In this document: in pieces, positions 42,948-51,664 of the stretch
Layout: every line of letters starts with the position of its first letter
How positions within the stretch are numbered: the stretch's first letter is position 1
Source: Burkholderiaceae bacterium
GTDB taxonomy: Bacteria > Pseudomonadota > Gammaproteobacteria > Burkholderiales > Burkholderiaceae_C
Direction: 5' to 3'
Assembly: GCA_026125795.1 (NCBI GenBank)
Contig: JAHCKM010000001.1
Location: 1,922,001 to 1,986,000 of the forward strand
DNA: 64,000 nucleotides
Position numbers and translations under genes: made by a program
The notes under the pieces: generated by a model
What the model was told of the DNA's origin: nothing
Seen by the model: only the letters and a program-made list of their open reading frames with translations
The model's database searches: none

Positions 42948-43238
42948 TCAGTTGGAGCCGCGCTGCAGCAGCTCGCGCGCGTTGTGAATCAGCTTGTCGG
43001 CGATCGCATCGGCGTCGATGCGGAAGCTGCCGTCGCGGATCGCCCGGCTCAGGCGCTCGACCTTCTGCGCATCGAACGCACCGTCGGACCCGACGCTGGC
43101 CAGCACGCCGGCCGCGGCCGACAGCTCGACCTTGGCGCTGGGCTCCGGCGATGCCGCCTGCGCGCCGCTGGCCGGGGCCTTGCGGTCGGTGGCGGGCGTT
43201 GCCAGGTTGGCTTTGTTCTCGAGCGGACCGATCTTCAT
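42948..43238 (-). CDS. flgM: Anti-sigma-28 factor FlgM
   Basis: FlgM holds FliA inactive until it is exported through the finished hook. The 96-residue product has a disordered N-terminus (MKIGPLENKANLATPATDRK) and the sigma-binding C-terminal helices (KVERLSRAIRDGSFRIDADA, IADKLIHNARELLQ). I prefer the ATG read at 43238-43236, with GGAG six bases upstream, to the GTG four codons earlier. It carries its own sigma-28 promoter, which would give feedback control. Confidence 0.93.
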   Translation of the reverse strand: MKIGPLENKANLATPATDRKAPASGAQAASPEPSAKVELSAAAGVLASVGSDGAFDAQKVERLSRAIRDGSFRIDADAIADKLIHNARELLQRGSN

Positions 43239-43283
43239 CTTGGACTCCACGCGGTGAGCATCCGCACCGCTGTGATGAGTTGG

Positions 43284-43310
43284 GTATCGGACGGTTGGCG
43301 GCGGACTTTA
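43284..43310 (-). promoter_or_regulatory. Sigma-28 (FliA) promoter of flgMN
   Basis: On the minus strand TAAAGTCC, 11 bases, then TCCGATAC, about 46 bases before the flgM ATG. The -35 half is closer to the enteric TAAA form than the TCAAG form used elsewhere here. Confidence 0.78.
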
Positions 43311-43373
43311 GCCATCTCGATGCCTTTGCGGCGGGCCCCCTGCGAATTCGGGGGTTCGCGTTCGTTTGTAACG

Positions 43374-43449
43374 ATCATGGGTGCACCCCTGGCGCTTCGC
43401 GCCTCCCCGCCTAGCGGGGGCTGAGCCCCTTCGGGCGGCCGTGCGGGGC
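43374..43449 (+). repeat. GC-rich junction repeat between flgM and flgA
   Basis: CACCCCTGGCGCTTCGCGCC, CTCCCCGCCTAGCGGGGG and CCCCTTCGGGCGGCCGTGCGGGG, ending directly at the flgA stop codon. Just to the left is CCCCCTGCGAATTCGGGGG, a further short hairpin (about 43337-43355). Confidence 0.68.
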
Positions 43450-44187
43450 TCACAGCGCCACCTCCACCTGCCGGTTGGCCGTGGCGCGGCCGACCACGAC
43501 ACGGCCACCTTCGGTGCGCACCTTGACCGGCTGGCCTTCGATGCCGGGGCTCAGCGCCAGACCATCGGAGCTGATCGCAAACCCCGGCCCGGCGCCGACG
43601 ATGCGCACCGTGTCGCCGGCGGCAAACCACTGGCGCGCTTTCAGATCGCCTTGGCGCAGCACGTGGCCTGGCATGAGCGCACGTGCCAGGGGCCGGCCGA
43701 GCGCGGCCTGCGCCTGCAGGATGGGTGGGCTCCGCTCGGCGGCGATGTCGACCTCGTCGAGGTGCAGATGTTCTGCCTTGACGATCGTGCCGAATGCGAG
43801 CGGCTGGTTCACCGTCCAGGCTTGTGCGAACACTTTGACCGTCACCGGCAGAAAGACGCTCCAGCGCGCGCCCTCGACGCAGCGCAGGCCGACCTGCGCG
43901 CGGCCCCACAAGCGCGCGCCGGCGGGCAGATACGGCGTGATGCGCGTGCAGGGCGCAAGCTTCAGCCGCGGGTCGATCGATCCCACGTCGACTTCGACCC
44001 GCGTGCCCTCTGGCATGCCGGCGGTGGATTGTTGCGCCAGCTGCCGGATCTGCGCCTGCCAGGCCTCGACGCTCTTCGGTTGAGCGGCCGCCGCGCCGGC
44101 CGCACCCAGCAGCGCCAGAAGCGCCGCGCGCCTCAGCGAGACACGCAGGTGCGGCAGCGATCGAACTGACTTGTTCACGGGCTGCAT
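43450..44187 (-). CDS. flgA: P-ring assembly chaperone FlgA
   Basis: FlgA is a periplasmic chaperone for FlgI polymerisation into the P-ring. The 245-residue protein has a basic N-terminus and a hydrophobic signal segment (RRAALLALLGAAGAAAAQP). The FlgA C-terminal SAF-like domain follows (PLAFGTIVKAEHLHLDEVDI; ARALMPGHVLRQGDLKARQW; GDTVRIVGAGPGFAISSDG). It is divergent from flgB across 171 bases, where class II promoters for both operons would be expected; I see no clear core motif there. Confidence 0.93.
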   Translation of the reverse strand: MQPVNKSVRSLPHLRVSLRRAALLALLGAAGAAAAQPKSVEAWQAQIRQLAQQSTAGMPEGTRVEVDVGSIDPRLKLAPCTRITPYLPAGARLWGRAQVGLRCVEGARWSVFLPVTVKVFAQAWTVNQPLAFGTIVKAEHLHLDEVDIAAERSPPILQAQAALGRPLARALMPGHVLRQGDLKARQWFAAGDTVRIVGAGPGFAISSDGLALSPGIEGQPVKVRTEGGRVVVGRATANRQVEVAL

Positions 44188-44358
44188 GGTCGGTGCCCAG
44201 GGGTGCTCGCGGTGCTCCGATATGGCCCGCCAAAGCGGCTCTTATCGCGCTTAGGTCGCGACGCCGGCTGCCCACAATGGTCCCACGCTGCCCTCGTCCG
44301 GCGTGCGATCCGTCACGGTTCGCAGGCTGGGGTCAGCGGCGATGAAAGGATCCACGCC

Positions 44359-44763
44359 ATGCGGCTGACCGACGCGCTCGACTTCCAGACCCAGGCCCTG
44401 GTGCTGCGCGCCGAGCGCCAGCGCCTGATTGCCAGCAACATCGCCAACGCCGACACGCCCGGCTACGTGGCGCGGGACATGGATTTCGCGCGCGCGCTGC
44501 GCGAGGCCACCGGCCAGGCGGCGGCGGTGGCGCCCACCGCCACGAAAGCAGGCCACCTGCAGTTGGCCGGCGGTGCACGCGCCGAGCCCAACCTGCTGTA
44601 CACGCGCCCGGCGCAGAACAACCTCGACGGCAACAGCGTCGACATGGACCGCGAGCGCGCGGCGTTCGCCGACAACACGGTGAAGTACGAGGCCACGCTG
44701 CGTTTCATCAACGGCAGCATGCGCACGATGCTCGACGCGATGAAGTCGCACCACCAGGCATGA
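44359..44763 (+). CDS. flgB: Flagellar proximal rod protein FlgB
   Basis: FlgB is a proximal rod subunit. The 134-residue product has the rod-protein N-terminal motif (ERQRLIASNIANADTPGYVA) and the C-terminal helix (DNTVKYEATLRFINGSMRTM). AAAGGA lies upstream of the ATG at 44359. It opens the flgBCDEF block; a GC-rich repeat separates it from flgC. Confidence 0.96.
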   Translation: MRLTDALDFQTQALVLRAERQRLIASNIANADTPGYVARDMDFARALREATGQAAAVAPTATKAGHLQLAGGARAEPNLLYTRPAQNNLDGNSVDMDRERAAFADNTVKYEATLRFINGSMRTMLDAMKSHHQA

Positions 44764-44836
44764 GGCCCCGGCGTTCACCTCGTTCGCTGCTCCGCGAGGG
44801 GGCCCGGCCGGCCCGGCGCGGCCCGGCCCCGGCTGA
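44764..44836 (+). repeat. GC-rich junction repeat between flgB and flgC
   Basis: It starts right after the flgB stop: GGCGTTCACCTCGTTCGCTG, CTCCGCGAGGGGG, then a G/C-only stretch of CCCGGCC units and CCGGCTGAAGG. The flgC ribosome site (CGGAGG) lies outside it. Confidence 0.65.
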
Positions 44837-44866
44837 AGGCGCAGCAAACCAACACGGAGGCACACG

Positions 44867-45271
44867 ATGAGCCTGTTCCAGATCTTCAACGTCGCCGGCA
44901 GTGCCACCAGCGCGCAGACGCAGCGGCTGAACACGGTGGCCTCCAACCTGGCCAACGCCGACACGGTGGCCGGCCCCGACGGCCAGAGCTACAAGGCGCG
45001 CCAGGTGGTGTTCCAGACCCAGCTGATGGGCGAGGTGGGCGCCGCGGGCGTGCGCGTGAGCACGATCGCCGAGGACAACACGCCCGGCCGCCGCGTGCAC
45101 GACCCCAAGCACCCGAGCGCCGACGAGCAGGGCTACGTGACCTACAGCAACGTCAATCCGGTGGAGGAGATGGTCAACATGATCTCGGCCTCGCGCTCGT
45201 ACCAGAACAACGTGGAAGTGATGAACACGGCCAAGAACCTGCTGCTGAAGACGCTGCAGCTGGGTCAGTGA
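44867..45271 (+). CDS. flgC: Flagellar proximal rod protein FlgC
   Basis: FlgC is a proximal rod subunit. The 134-residue protein has the family start (FQIFNVAGSATSAQTQRLNT; VASNLANADTVAG) and the YVTYSNVNPVEEMVNMISAS / RSYQNNVEVMNTAKNLLLKT C-terminus. CGGAGG precedes the ATG. flgD follows after 17 bases. Confidence 0.96.
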   Translation: MSLFQIFNVAGSATSAQTQRLNTVASNLANADTVAGPDGQSYKARQVVFQTQLMGEVGAAGVRVSTIAEDNTPGRRVHDPKHPSADEQGYVTYSNVNPVEEMVNMISASRSYQNNVEVMNTAKNLLLKTLQLGQ

Positions 45272-45288
45272 TCACCGGCTGAATCCGC

Positions 45289-45939
45289 ATGGCCACCCAC
45301 CCCATCTCATCGAACAGCGGCGCGGCCAGCACGGCGGGCGTCAGCAATGCGAGCGCCAATGCCAGCAGCGAGGACCGTTTCCTCAAGCTGCTGGTGGCCC
45401 AACTGAAGAACCAGGATCCGCTCAACCCGATGGACAACGCGCAGGTCACGAGCCAGATGGCGCAGATCCAGACCGTGAGCGGCATCGAGAAACTCAATTC
45501 GACCGTGCTCGGGCTCAACACCCAGTTCGCACAGCTGCAGACCCTGGGTGGCGCGGCGCTGGTCGGCCGCAACGTGTTGATCGAGGGCAACCGCATGGCG
45601 GCCATCGACGGCGCGGGCCATGGCGGCTTCGAGCTGGCCTCGCAGGCCGACCGCGTCACGCTCGAGGTGCTCGACGGCGCCGGCCGGGTGATCGACTCCG
45701 TGAACCTGGGTGCGCACGCCAGCGGCCGTCACAGCTTCGACTGGACCCCGCCGGCTGGCGTCGACGCGAGCCACGCCGCCAAGTTCCGCATCAGCGCCAC
45801 ACTCGGCGCCAACGCAGTGGCACACACCACCTACACGCAGGATCGAGTGGACGCCGTGAGCGCCGGCGTCGACGGCCTGGTGCTCGAGCTGACGCACGCC
45901 GGCCCGGTGGGCTACGACAAAGTCAAAGTCTTCGATTGA
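45289..45939 (+). CDS. flgD: Hook scaffolding (hook cap) protein FlgD
   Basis: FlgD caps the growing hook. The 216-residue protein has the conserved N-terminal block (RFLKLLVAQLKNQDPLNPMD; AQVTSQMAQIQTVSGIEKLN). The Fibronectin-III/Tudor-like C-terminal region follows (RVTLEVLDGAGRVIDSVNLG; HSFDWTPPAGVDASHAAKF). Length is typical. It lies between flgC and flgE, 10 bases from flgE. Confidence 0.95.
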   Translation: MATHPISSNSGAASTAGVSNASANASSEDRFLKLLVAQLKNQDPLNPMDNAQVTSQMAQIQTVSGIEKLNSTVLGLNTQFAQLQTLGGAALVGRNVLIEGNRMAAIDGAGHGGFELASQADRVTLEVLDGAGRVIDSVNLGAHASGRHSFDWTPPAGVDASHAAKFRISATLGANAVAHTTYTQDRVDAVSAGVDGLVLELTHAGPVGYDKVKVFD

Positions 45940-45949
45940 AGGAGAACCC

Positions 45950-47212
45950 ATGAGCTTCCAACAAGGTCTGTCCGGCCTGAATGCCACCGCCAAGAGCCTC
46001 GAGGTGATCGGCAACAACATCGCCAATGCGGCGACGCCGGGCGCCAAGGCCGCGCGTGCCGAGTTCTCCGACGTCTATGCCGCCGCGCTCAACGGCGCCG
46101 GCGCCAATCCGATCGGCATCGGCGTCAACCTGGCGGCGGTGTCGCAGCAGTTCACGCAGGGCAATATCCTGACCACCGAGAACCCGATGGACCTGGCCAT
46201 CAACGGCAACGGGTTCTTCCAGGTGACCGATGGCAGCAACCCGGTGACCTACACGCGCAACGGCCAGTTCAAGATCGACCGCGACGGCTACATCATCAAC
46301 AACCAGCTGCAGCGGCTGCTCGGCTACCCGGCCGACGGCACCGGCGCGATCCAGCCGGGTGCGGCGCGCGCCCTGCAGCTGCCCACCTCGGGCATCAACC
46401 CGCAGGTGACGACCGGCATCGACATGGAGTTCAACCTCGATTCGCGCGCCGGCACCACCGCGCCGACGTCGGGTCCGCAGATCGACTTCACCGATCCGAG
46501 CACCTACAACAACGCGACGTCGCTGAACGTGTACGACCAGCGCGGGCAGGACGTGGCACTGACGTTCTACTTCCAGAAGTCGGCCACCGACACCTGGAAC
46601 GTGTTCGTCACCGCCAACGGCACCACGGTGGGCGGCACGACCGCCGCGCCGACACCGATCACGACGATGACCTTCCCGGCCAGCGGCGCAGCGCCCACCG
46701 CGCCGGCCGCGCCGATCGCGCTGAACGTGCCGGCTTCCACCAATGCAGCGGGTGCCGCGACGCTGCCCATCCCCGGCATCCAGCTCGACCTGACCAGCGC
46801 GACGCAGTTCGGCACCGGTTTCGGCGTGACCGACATGTCGCAGGATGGCTTCGCACCGGGCCAGCTCAACAGCATCGCGATCGAAAGCAACGGCATCGTG
46901 ATGGCGCGTTACTCCAACGGCCAGAGCCGCCCGGCCGGCCAGATCGAGATCGCGAGCTTCCGCAACCCGCAGGGCCTGCAGCCGCTGGGCGGCAATGCCT
47001 GGTCGCGCTCGTTCACGTCGGGAGACCCGGTGCTCGGCACGCCCGGCACCGGCAACTTCGGCGTGCTGCAGTCCGGCGCGCTGGAAGAGAGCAACGTCGA
47101 CCTGACCGGCGAGCTGGTCAACATGATCACCGCGCAGCGCATCTACCAGGCCAACGCGCAGACCATCAAGACCATCGACCAGACGATGCAGACCTTGGTG
47201 AACATGCGCTGA
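45950..47212 (+). CDS. flgE: Flagellar hook protein FlgE
   Basis: FlgE builds the hook. The 420-residue protein has the rod/hook N-terminus (FQQGLSGLNATAKSLEVIGN; NIANAATPGAK), the FlgE core (PMDLAINGNGFFQVTDGSNP; VTYTRNGQFKIDRDGYIINN) and the C-terminal helix (ELVNMITAQRIYQANAQTIK). The central domain carries an Ala/Pro/Thr-rich stretch. AAGGAG precedes the ATG. Confidence 0.97.
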   Translation: MSFQQGLSGLNATAKSLEVIGNNIANAATPGAKAARAEFSDVYAAALNGAGANPIGIGVNLAAVSQQFTQGNILTTENPMDLAINGNGFFQVTDGSNPVTYTRNGQFKIDRDGYIINNQLQRLLGYPADGTGAIQPGAARALQLPTSGINPQVTTGIDMEFNLDSRAGTTAPTSGPQIDFTDPSTYNNATSLNVYDQRGQDVALTFYFQKSATDTWNVFVTANGTTVGGTTAAPTPITTMTFPASGAAPTAPAAPIALNVPASTNAAGAATLPIPGIQLDLTSATQFGTGFGVTDMSQDGFAPGQLNSIAIESNGIVMARYSNGQSRPAGQIEIASFRNPQGLQPLGGNAWSRSFTSGDPVLGTPGTGNFGVLQSGALEESNVDLTGELVNMITAQRIYQANAQTIKTIDQTMQTLVNMR

Positions 47213-47248
47213 TCGAGCGCTCGAGACTTGCACTGATCGGGGGTGGCG

Positions 47249-47971
47249 ATGGACCGCATGATCTACCTGTCGATGACGGGCGCCAAGGCGACCATGCAGC
47301 GCCAGGAGGTGCTGGCCAACAACCTGGCCAACGTCTCCACGCCGGGCTTTCGCGCCGAACTCACCGCGTTTCGCGCGGTGCCGGTGCTTGGGCAAGGTGC
47401 ATCGACACGCGTCTACGCGCTGGAGTCGACGCCGGGCTACAACGCCGAGCCGGGCGCGGTGCACGCGACGGGCCGCAACCTCGACATCGCGATGAAGGGC
47501 AATGCCTGGCTCGCGGTGCAGGGGCTCGACGGCACCGAGGCCTACACGCGCGGCGGGGCGCTCGACCTCAACAACGAGGGCCTGTTGGTCACCAAGACCG
47601 GCCTCACCGTGCTGGGCGACGGGGGTCCGATCACGATTCCGGCCAATGCCCAGGTGCAGATCGCGCCCGATGGCACGGTGAGCGCGGCCGTCGGCAACGC
47701 CAGGCCGCAGACGGTGGGCAAGCTGAAGCTGGTGACGCCCGAGACGCCGCTGCAACGCGGCGAAGACGGCCTGTTCCGCGCGGTAGAAGGCGACCTGAGC
47801 GCCGACCCCAATGCGCGCGTGCAGGACAGCGCGCTCGAAGGCAGCAACGTCAGTCCGGTGGAGACGATGATTGCGATGATCGCCGCCGCCCGACAGTTCG
47901 AGCAGCAGATGAAGATGGTGCACAGCGCGCAGGAGAAGGAGCAGGCTGCGACCAAGTTGCTCAGCAGCTGA
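47249..47971 (+). CDS. flgF: Flagellar basal-body rod protein FlgF
   Basis: FlgF is a proximal rod subunit. The 240-residue protein has MDRMIYLSMTGAKATMQRQE, VLANNLANVSTPGFRAEL, DIAMKGNAWLAVQGLDG and the C-terminal helix (MIAAARQFEQQMKMVHSAQE). I take the ATG at 47249 with GGGGG upstream rather than the in-frame GTG at 47243. A terminator follows, so it may end the flgBCDEF transcript. Confidence 0.95.
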   Translation: MDRMIYLSMTGAKATMQRQEVLANNLANVSTPGFRAELTAFRAVPVLGQGASTRVYALESTPGYNAEPGAVHATGRNLDIAMKGNAWLAVQGLDGTEAYTRGGALDLNNEGLLVTKTGLTVLGDGGPITIPANAQVQIAPDGTVSAAVGNARPQTVGKLKLVTPETPLQRGEDGLFRAVEGDLSADPNARVQDSALEGSNVSPVETMIAMIAAARQFEQQMKMVHSAQEKEQAATKLLSS

Positions 47972-47993
47972 TCGCGCTGACGCTCGCCACAAG

Positions 47994-48017
47994 AAGCGCT
48001 GCCCCGGCAGCGCTTTT
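47994..48017 (+). terminator. Intrinsic terminator after flgF
   Basis: AAGCGCTGC, loop CCCG, GCAGCGCTT followed by TT (T-run of four in total), starting 22 bases after the flgF stop. It divides the flg run into flgBCDEF and flgGHIJKL. Confidence 0.78.
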
Positions 48018-48073
48018 CGCTTGATCCCGCCGCTCAAGCCCGACGGATCATGGCTCCAAACTTCCGTGGAGAT

Positions 48074-48146
48074 CATGATGCCCGCACGCTCACTGCGTTC
48101 GCTGCCCTCCGAGGGGGCGCGCAGCCTCCTCGAGGCGGCTCGTCGG
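48074..48146 (+). repeat. GC-rich junction repeat upstream of flgG
   Basis: ATGATGCCCGCACGCTCACTG, CGTTCGCTGCCCTCCGAGGGGG, then a spacer and CTCGAGGCGGCTCGTC. It closely matches the flhB and cheZ copies in its first half. The flgG ribosome site GGAGG follows immediately. Confidence 0.7.
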
Positions 48147-48154
48147 AGGCTGCC

Positions 48155-48937
48155 ATGATGCGTTCGCTCTGGATCAGCAAGACCGGGATGGAGGCGCAGC
48201 AGACGCAGCTCGACACCATCGCGCACAACCTCGCCAACGTGGGCACCAACGGCTTCAAGCGCGGCCATGCAGTGTTCGAGGACCTGATCTACCAGAACCT
48301 GCGCCAGGCCGGCGCCAACAGCTCGGAGCAGACGCAGTTGCCCACCGGCTTGCAGGTGGGCTTGGGCGTGCGGCCGGTGTCGCTGTCGCGCAACTTCACG
48401 CAGGGCAACCTGCAGCAGACCGGCAACACGCTCGACCTCGCGGTCAAGGGCAGCGGCTTCTTCCAGATCCAGATGCCCGACGGCTCCGTGGCCTACACCC
48501 GCGACGGCGCGTTCCAGGTGGATGCGCAGGGCCAGCTCGTCACCAACAACGGCTTCGTCGTGCAGCCCGGCATCACCATCCCGGCCAACGCGCAGAGCGT
48601 GACGATCGCCGCCGACGGGACCGTCGGCGCGTTGTTGCCGGGCCAATCGGCGCCCACGTCGGTGGGCCAGCTGCAGCTGGCGTCGTTTGCCAACCCCGCG
48701 GGCCTCGAGCCGCGCGGGCAGAACCTGTTCACGGAGACCGCCGCCTCCGGCACGCCCAACGCCGCCGCACCCGGCAGCAACGGGCTCGGCACGCTGGCGC
48801 AGGGTTATGTCGAGACCAGCAACGTCAACGTGGTCGAGGAACTGGTGGCGATGATCCAGACGCAGCGCGCCTACGAGATCAACTCCAAGGCGATCCAGAC
48901 CTCGGATCAGATGCTGCAGCGGCTCGGGAACCTGTGA
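48155..48937 (+). CDS. flgG: Flagellar distal rod protein FlgG
   Basis: FlgG forms the distal rod. The 260-residue protein matches the family along its length: [60 protein letters not shown], and [20 protein letters not shown]. Start ATG at 48155, eight bases after GGAGG. Its stop overlaps the flgH start. Confidence 0.97.
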   Translation: MMRSLWISKTGMEAQQTQLDTIAHNLANVGTNGFKRGHAVFEDLIYQNLRQAGANSSEQTQLPTGLQVGLGVRPVSLSRNFTQGNLQQTGNTLDLAVKGSGFFQIQMPDGSVAYTRDGAFQVDAQGQLVTNNGFVVQPGITIPANAQSVTIAADGTVGALLPGQSAPTSVGQLQLASFANPAGLEPRGQNLFTETAASGTPNAAAPGSNGLGTLAQGYVETSNVNVVEELVAMIQTQRAYEINSKAIQTSDQMLQRLGNL

Positions 48938-49608
48938 TGAGAGCCTTCATGCCCATCGCGGTGCTGCTGGCACTGGCCGGCTGTGCCAGCGAGATCCAGC
49001 GTGTGCCCAAGGTCGACGTGGTCGACGCCACGCACGCCGAGCCGGCGGCGGTGATGGCGCCGGTGCGCAACAACGGCGCCATCTTTCAGGCCGACCGCTA
49101 TCGGCCGCTGTTCGAGGATCACCGCGCGCGCCTGGTGGGCGACACCCTCACGGTGACGATCACCGAGAAGGTGAGCGCGACGCAGAAGTCGACCAGCACG
49201 GTGGACAAGGCCGGCACGGTGGAGGCCGGCATCACCGCACTGCCGCTGGTCAACCCCAACTCGTTCGGCCGTGCCAGTGCCGCCGCCAACAGCAGCAACA
49301 CCTTCACCGGCAAGGGCACGACCGAGAACAGCAACGACTTCTCCGGCACGATCACCGCCACCGTGGTGCGCGTGCTCGCCAACGGCCACCTGATCATCGC
49401 CGGCGAAAAGCAGATCGGCGTCAATGCCAACGTCGACGTGCTGCGCTTCTCGGGCCAGGTCGATCCGCGCGCGATCGCTCCGGGCAACACGGTGCCGAGC
49501 ACCGCGATCGCCAACGTGCGCATCGAGCAGCGCGGCCGCGGCCAGCAGGCCGAGGCGCAGTCGATGGGCTGGCTCGCGCGCTTCTTCCTCAGCCTGTGGC
49601 CGGTGTGA
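48937..49608 (+). CDS. flgH: Flagellar L-ring lipoprotein FlgH
   Basis: FlgH forms the outer-membrane L-ring. The 223-residue protein has a lipoprotein signal (MPIAVLLALAGCAS, lipobox LAGC) and the family core (LFEDHRARLVGDTLTVTITE; GTITATVVRVLANGHLIIAG; EKQIGVN). The ATG at 48937 overlaps the flgG TGA; an in-frame GTG one codon earlier is possible. It leads directly into flgI. Confidence 0.96.
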   Translation: MRAFMPIAVLLALAGCASEIQRVPKVDVVDATHAEPAAVMAPVRNNGAIFQADRYRPLFEDHRARLVGDTLTVTITEKVSATQKSTSTVDKAGTVEAGITALPLVNPNSFGRASAAANSSNTFTGKGTTENSNDFSGTITATVVRVLANGHLIIAGEKQIGVNANVDVLRFSGQVDPRAIAPGNTVPSTAIANVRIEQRGRGQQAEAQSMGWLARFFLSLWPV

Positions 49609-49615
49609 GCCTGCG

Positions 49616-50785
49616 ATGAGCACCACGCAATACGACATGTTGTACGAGCGGCCGCAGGCGCAGCCGAGCGAGCGCGCCGTGCACCGCCTGGTATGGCTGG
49701 TCGTCGCGCTCGCCGGTTTGTTGTTGTGCTGGCCTTCGCACGCGGCGCGCATCAAGGAAGTGGCCAGCGTGCAGGGCGTACGCCCCAACCAGCTCACCGG
49801 CTATGGCCTGGTGGTCGGCTTGGACGGCACCGGCGATCAGAGCACGCAGGCGCCGTTCACGGCGCAAAGCATCATCGCGATGCTGCAGCAGATGGGCGTG
49901 AGCCTGCCCAGCGGCACGCAGATGCAGCTGCGCAACGTGGCCGCGGTGATGGTCACCGCCGAGTTGCCGCCGTTCGCGCAGCCCGGCCAGCGCATCGACG
50001 TGGGCGTGTCGTCGGTGGCCAACGCCAAGAGCCTGCGCGGCGGCACGCTGATCGCCACGCCGTTGAAGGGCGCCGACGGCCAGATCTACGCACTGGCGCA
50101 AGGCAGCCTGGTCGTCGGCGGCGCCGGTGCAGCGGCCGGCGGCTCCAAGGTGCAGATCAACCACCTCTCGGCCGGGCGCGTGCCGCAAGGCGCAACGGTC
50201 GAGCGCAGCGTGCCCACGCCGCTGCAGCAAGGCGACTGGCTGCAGCTCGACCTGAACGCAGCCGACTTCAACACCGCGCGCGAGGTGGCGCGCGCCATCA
50301 ATGCGGCCAAGGGCGGTGGCACCGCGCAGGCGCTGGACGCGCGGGTGGTGCGCGTGCGCATGCCGATGGAGCCCGACGAGCGCGTCGCCTTCCTGGCCGA
50401 CATCGAGAACCTCGCGCTCACGCTGGCCAAGCCGGCCGCCAAGATCGTGCTCAACGCGCGCACCGGTTCGGTGGTGATGAACGAAGCGGTGACGATCGGT
50501 GCCTGCGCGGTCGCGCATGGCTCGCTGTCGGTCACGATCACCTCCACGCCGCTGGTGAGCCAGCCCAACTCGTTCAACAACAGTGGGCAGACCGTTGTGG
50601 CCGAGAAAGCCGACATCACGATCGCGCAGCAGGGCGGCACGCTGATGCAGATGAACGCCGGCGCGCAGCTGAGCGACGTGGTCAAGGCGCTGAACGCGCT
50701 CGGTGCCACGCCGCAGGACCTGCTCGCCATCCTGCAGGCCATGAAGAGCGCCGGTGCGCTCAATGCCGAGATCGAGGTGATCTGA
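49616..50785 (+). CDS. flgI: Flagellar P-ring protein FlgI
   Basis: FlgI forms the periplasmic P-ring. The mature part begins ARIKEVASVQGVRPNQLTGY with the conserved GLVVGLDGTGDQS and ends QDLLAILQAMKSAGALNAEI. The signal helix (LVWLVVALAGLLLCWPSHA) is preceded by about 22 extra residues if the ATG at 49616 is used (389 residues). The GTG at 49679 would give a normal-length signal peptide, so the start is uncertain. Its stop overlaps flgJ. Confidence 0.95.
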   Translation: MSTTQYDMLYERPQAQPSERAVHRLVWLVVALAGLLLCWPSHAARIKEVASVQGVRPNQLTGYGLVVGLDGTGDQSTQAPFTAQSIIAMLQQMGVSLPSGTQMQLRNVAAVMVTAELPPFAQPGQRIDVGVSSVANAKSLRGGTLIATPLKGADGQIYALAQGSLVVGGAGAAAGGSKVQINHLSAGRVPQGATVERSVPTPLQQGDWLQLDLNAADFNTAREVARAINAAKGGGTAQALDARVVRVRMPMEPDERVAFLADIENLALTLAKPAAKIVLNARTGSVVMNEAVTIGACAVAHGSLSVTITSTPLVSQPNSFNNSGQTVVAEKADITIAQQGGTLMQMNAGAQLSDVVKALNALGATPQDLLAILQAMKSAGALNAEIEVI

Positions 50786-51648
50786 TGGTTTCACCCGTAG
50801 GCCTCGCCGGCGACGCGCGCAGCCTGCAGGCATTGCGCCATGAGGCGGCGCGCGACCCGAAGGTCGCGGCCAAGGAAGCCGCCAAGCAGTTCGAGGCGCT
50901 GTTCATGCAGGAGCTGATGAAGAGCATGCGCGCGGCGCAAGTGGGCAGCGGATTGTTCGACAACGACGCCAGCCGCATGGGCACCGAGATGCTCGACGCG
51001 CAGATGGCCACGTCGTTCGCCGGCCGCCCGGGGGGCCTGTCCGAGATGATCGCCCGGCAGCTCGAGCGGCAGATGGGGCTGAACCCGGGGCCGATCCCGA
51101 AGCTCGACACACAAGCGCTGGTGCTGCAAACGCCAGAGCAGGCGGCGCGCGCGGCGCGTGCGCCACGCATCCCCGAGAAGACGGCCGCGGCGTTCGTGCA
51201 ACAGCACGAGCAGGCAGCCGCCGCGGCCGAGCGCGCGAGCGGCATCCCGGCGTCGTTCATGCTGGCGCAGGCCGGCCACGAATCGGGATGGGGCCGCCAC
51301 GAGATCAAGCGTGCCGACGGCACGCCGGCGCACAACCTGTTCGGCATCAAGGCAGGTGCCAACTGGAAGGGCCCGGTGGCCGAGGTGACCACCACCGAAT
51401 ACGTCAACGGCGAACCCAGGCGCATGGTGCAGCGCTTTCGTGCCTATGCGAGCCACGCCGAGTCGTTTGCCGACTATGCGGCTCTGATGAAGACCCAGCC
51501 CCGCTACCAAGCCGTGGTGGCGGCCGGCAACGATCCGCGCGCTTTCGCGCAAGGGCTGCAGCGTGCAGGTTATGCCACCGACCCACGCTACGCCGACAAG
51601 CTGAGCGGCGCCATTGCCACCACGCAGCGCCTGCGCGGCGTGACCTGA
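50785..51648 (+). CDS. flgJ: Rod-capping peptidoglycan hydrolase FlgJ
   Basis: FlgJ caps the rod and cuts a passage through peptidoglycan. The 287-residue protein has the N-terminal rod-binding domain (AAKQFEALFMQELMKSMRAA; MLDAQMATSFAG). The C-terminal glucosaminidase-type domain has its catalytic Glu in LAQAGHESGWGRHEIKRADG, followed by HNLFGIKAGANW. Both domains are complete, as in other beta/gammaproteobacteria. Confidence 0.95.
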   Translation: MVSPVGLAGDARSLQALRHEAARDPKVAAKEAAKQFEALFMQELMKSMRAAQVGSGLFDNDASRMGTEMLDAQMATSFAGRPGGLSEMIARQLERQMGLNPGPIPKLDTQALVLQTPEQAARAARAPRIPEKTAAAFVQQHEQAAAAAERASGIPASFMLAQAGHESGWGRHEIKRADGTPAHNLFGIKAGANWKGPVAEVTTTEYVNGEPRRMVQRFRAYASHAESFADYAALMKTQPRYQAVVAAGNDPRAFAQGLQRAGYATDPRYADKLSGAIATTQRLRGVT

Positions 51649-51664
51649 AGAGAAAGGACCGGCC

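Noticed and set aside
43239-43250. GTG start adding four residues to FlgM
   Set aside because: The downstream ATG has GGAG at proper spacing and begins the usual MKIG sequence. The GTG overlaps that ribosome site.
45923-48646. A 907-codon open frame on the minus strand opposite flgE-flgG
   Set aside because: Shadow of high-GC coding sequence; no recognisable domain, no ribosome site, and the opposite strand encodes canonical FlgE, FlgF and FlgG.
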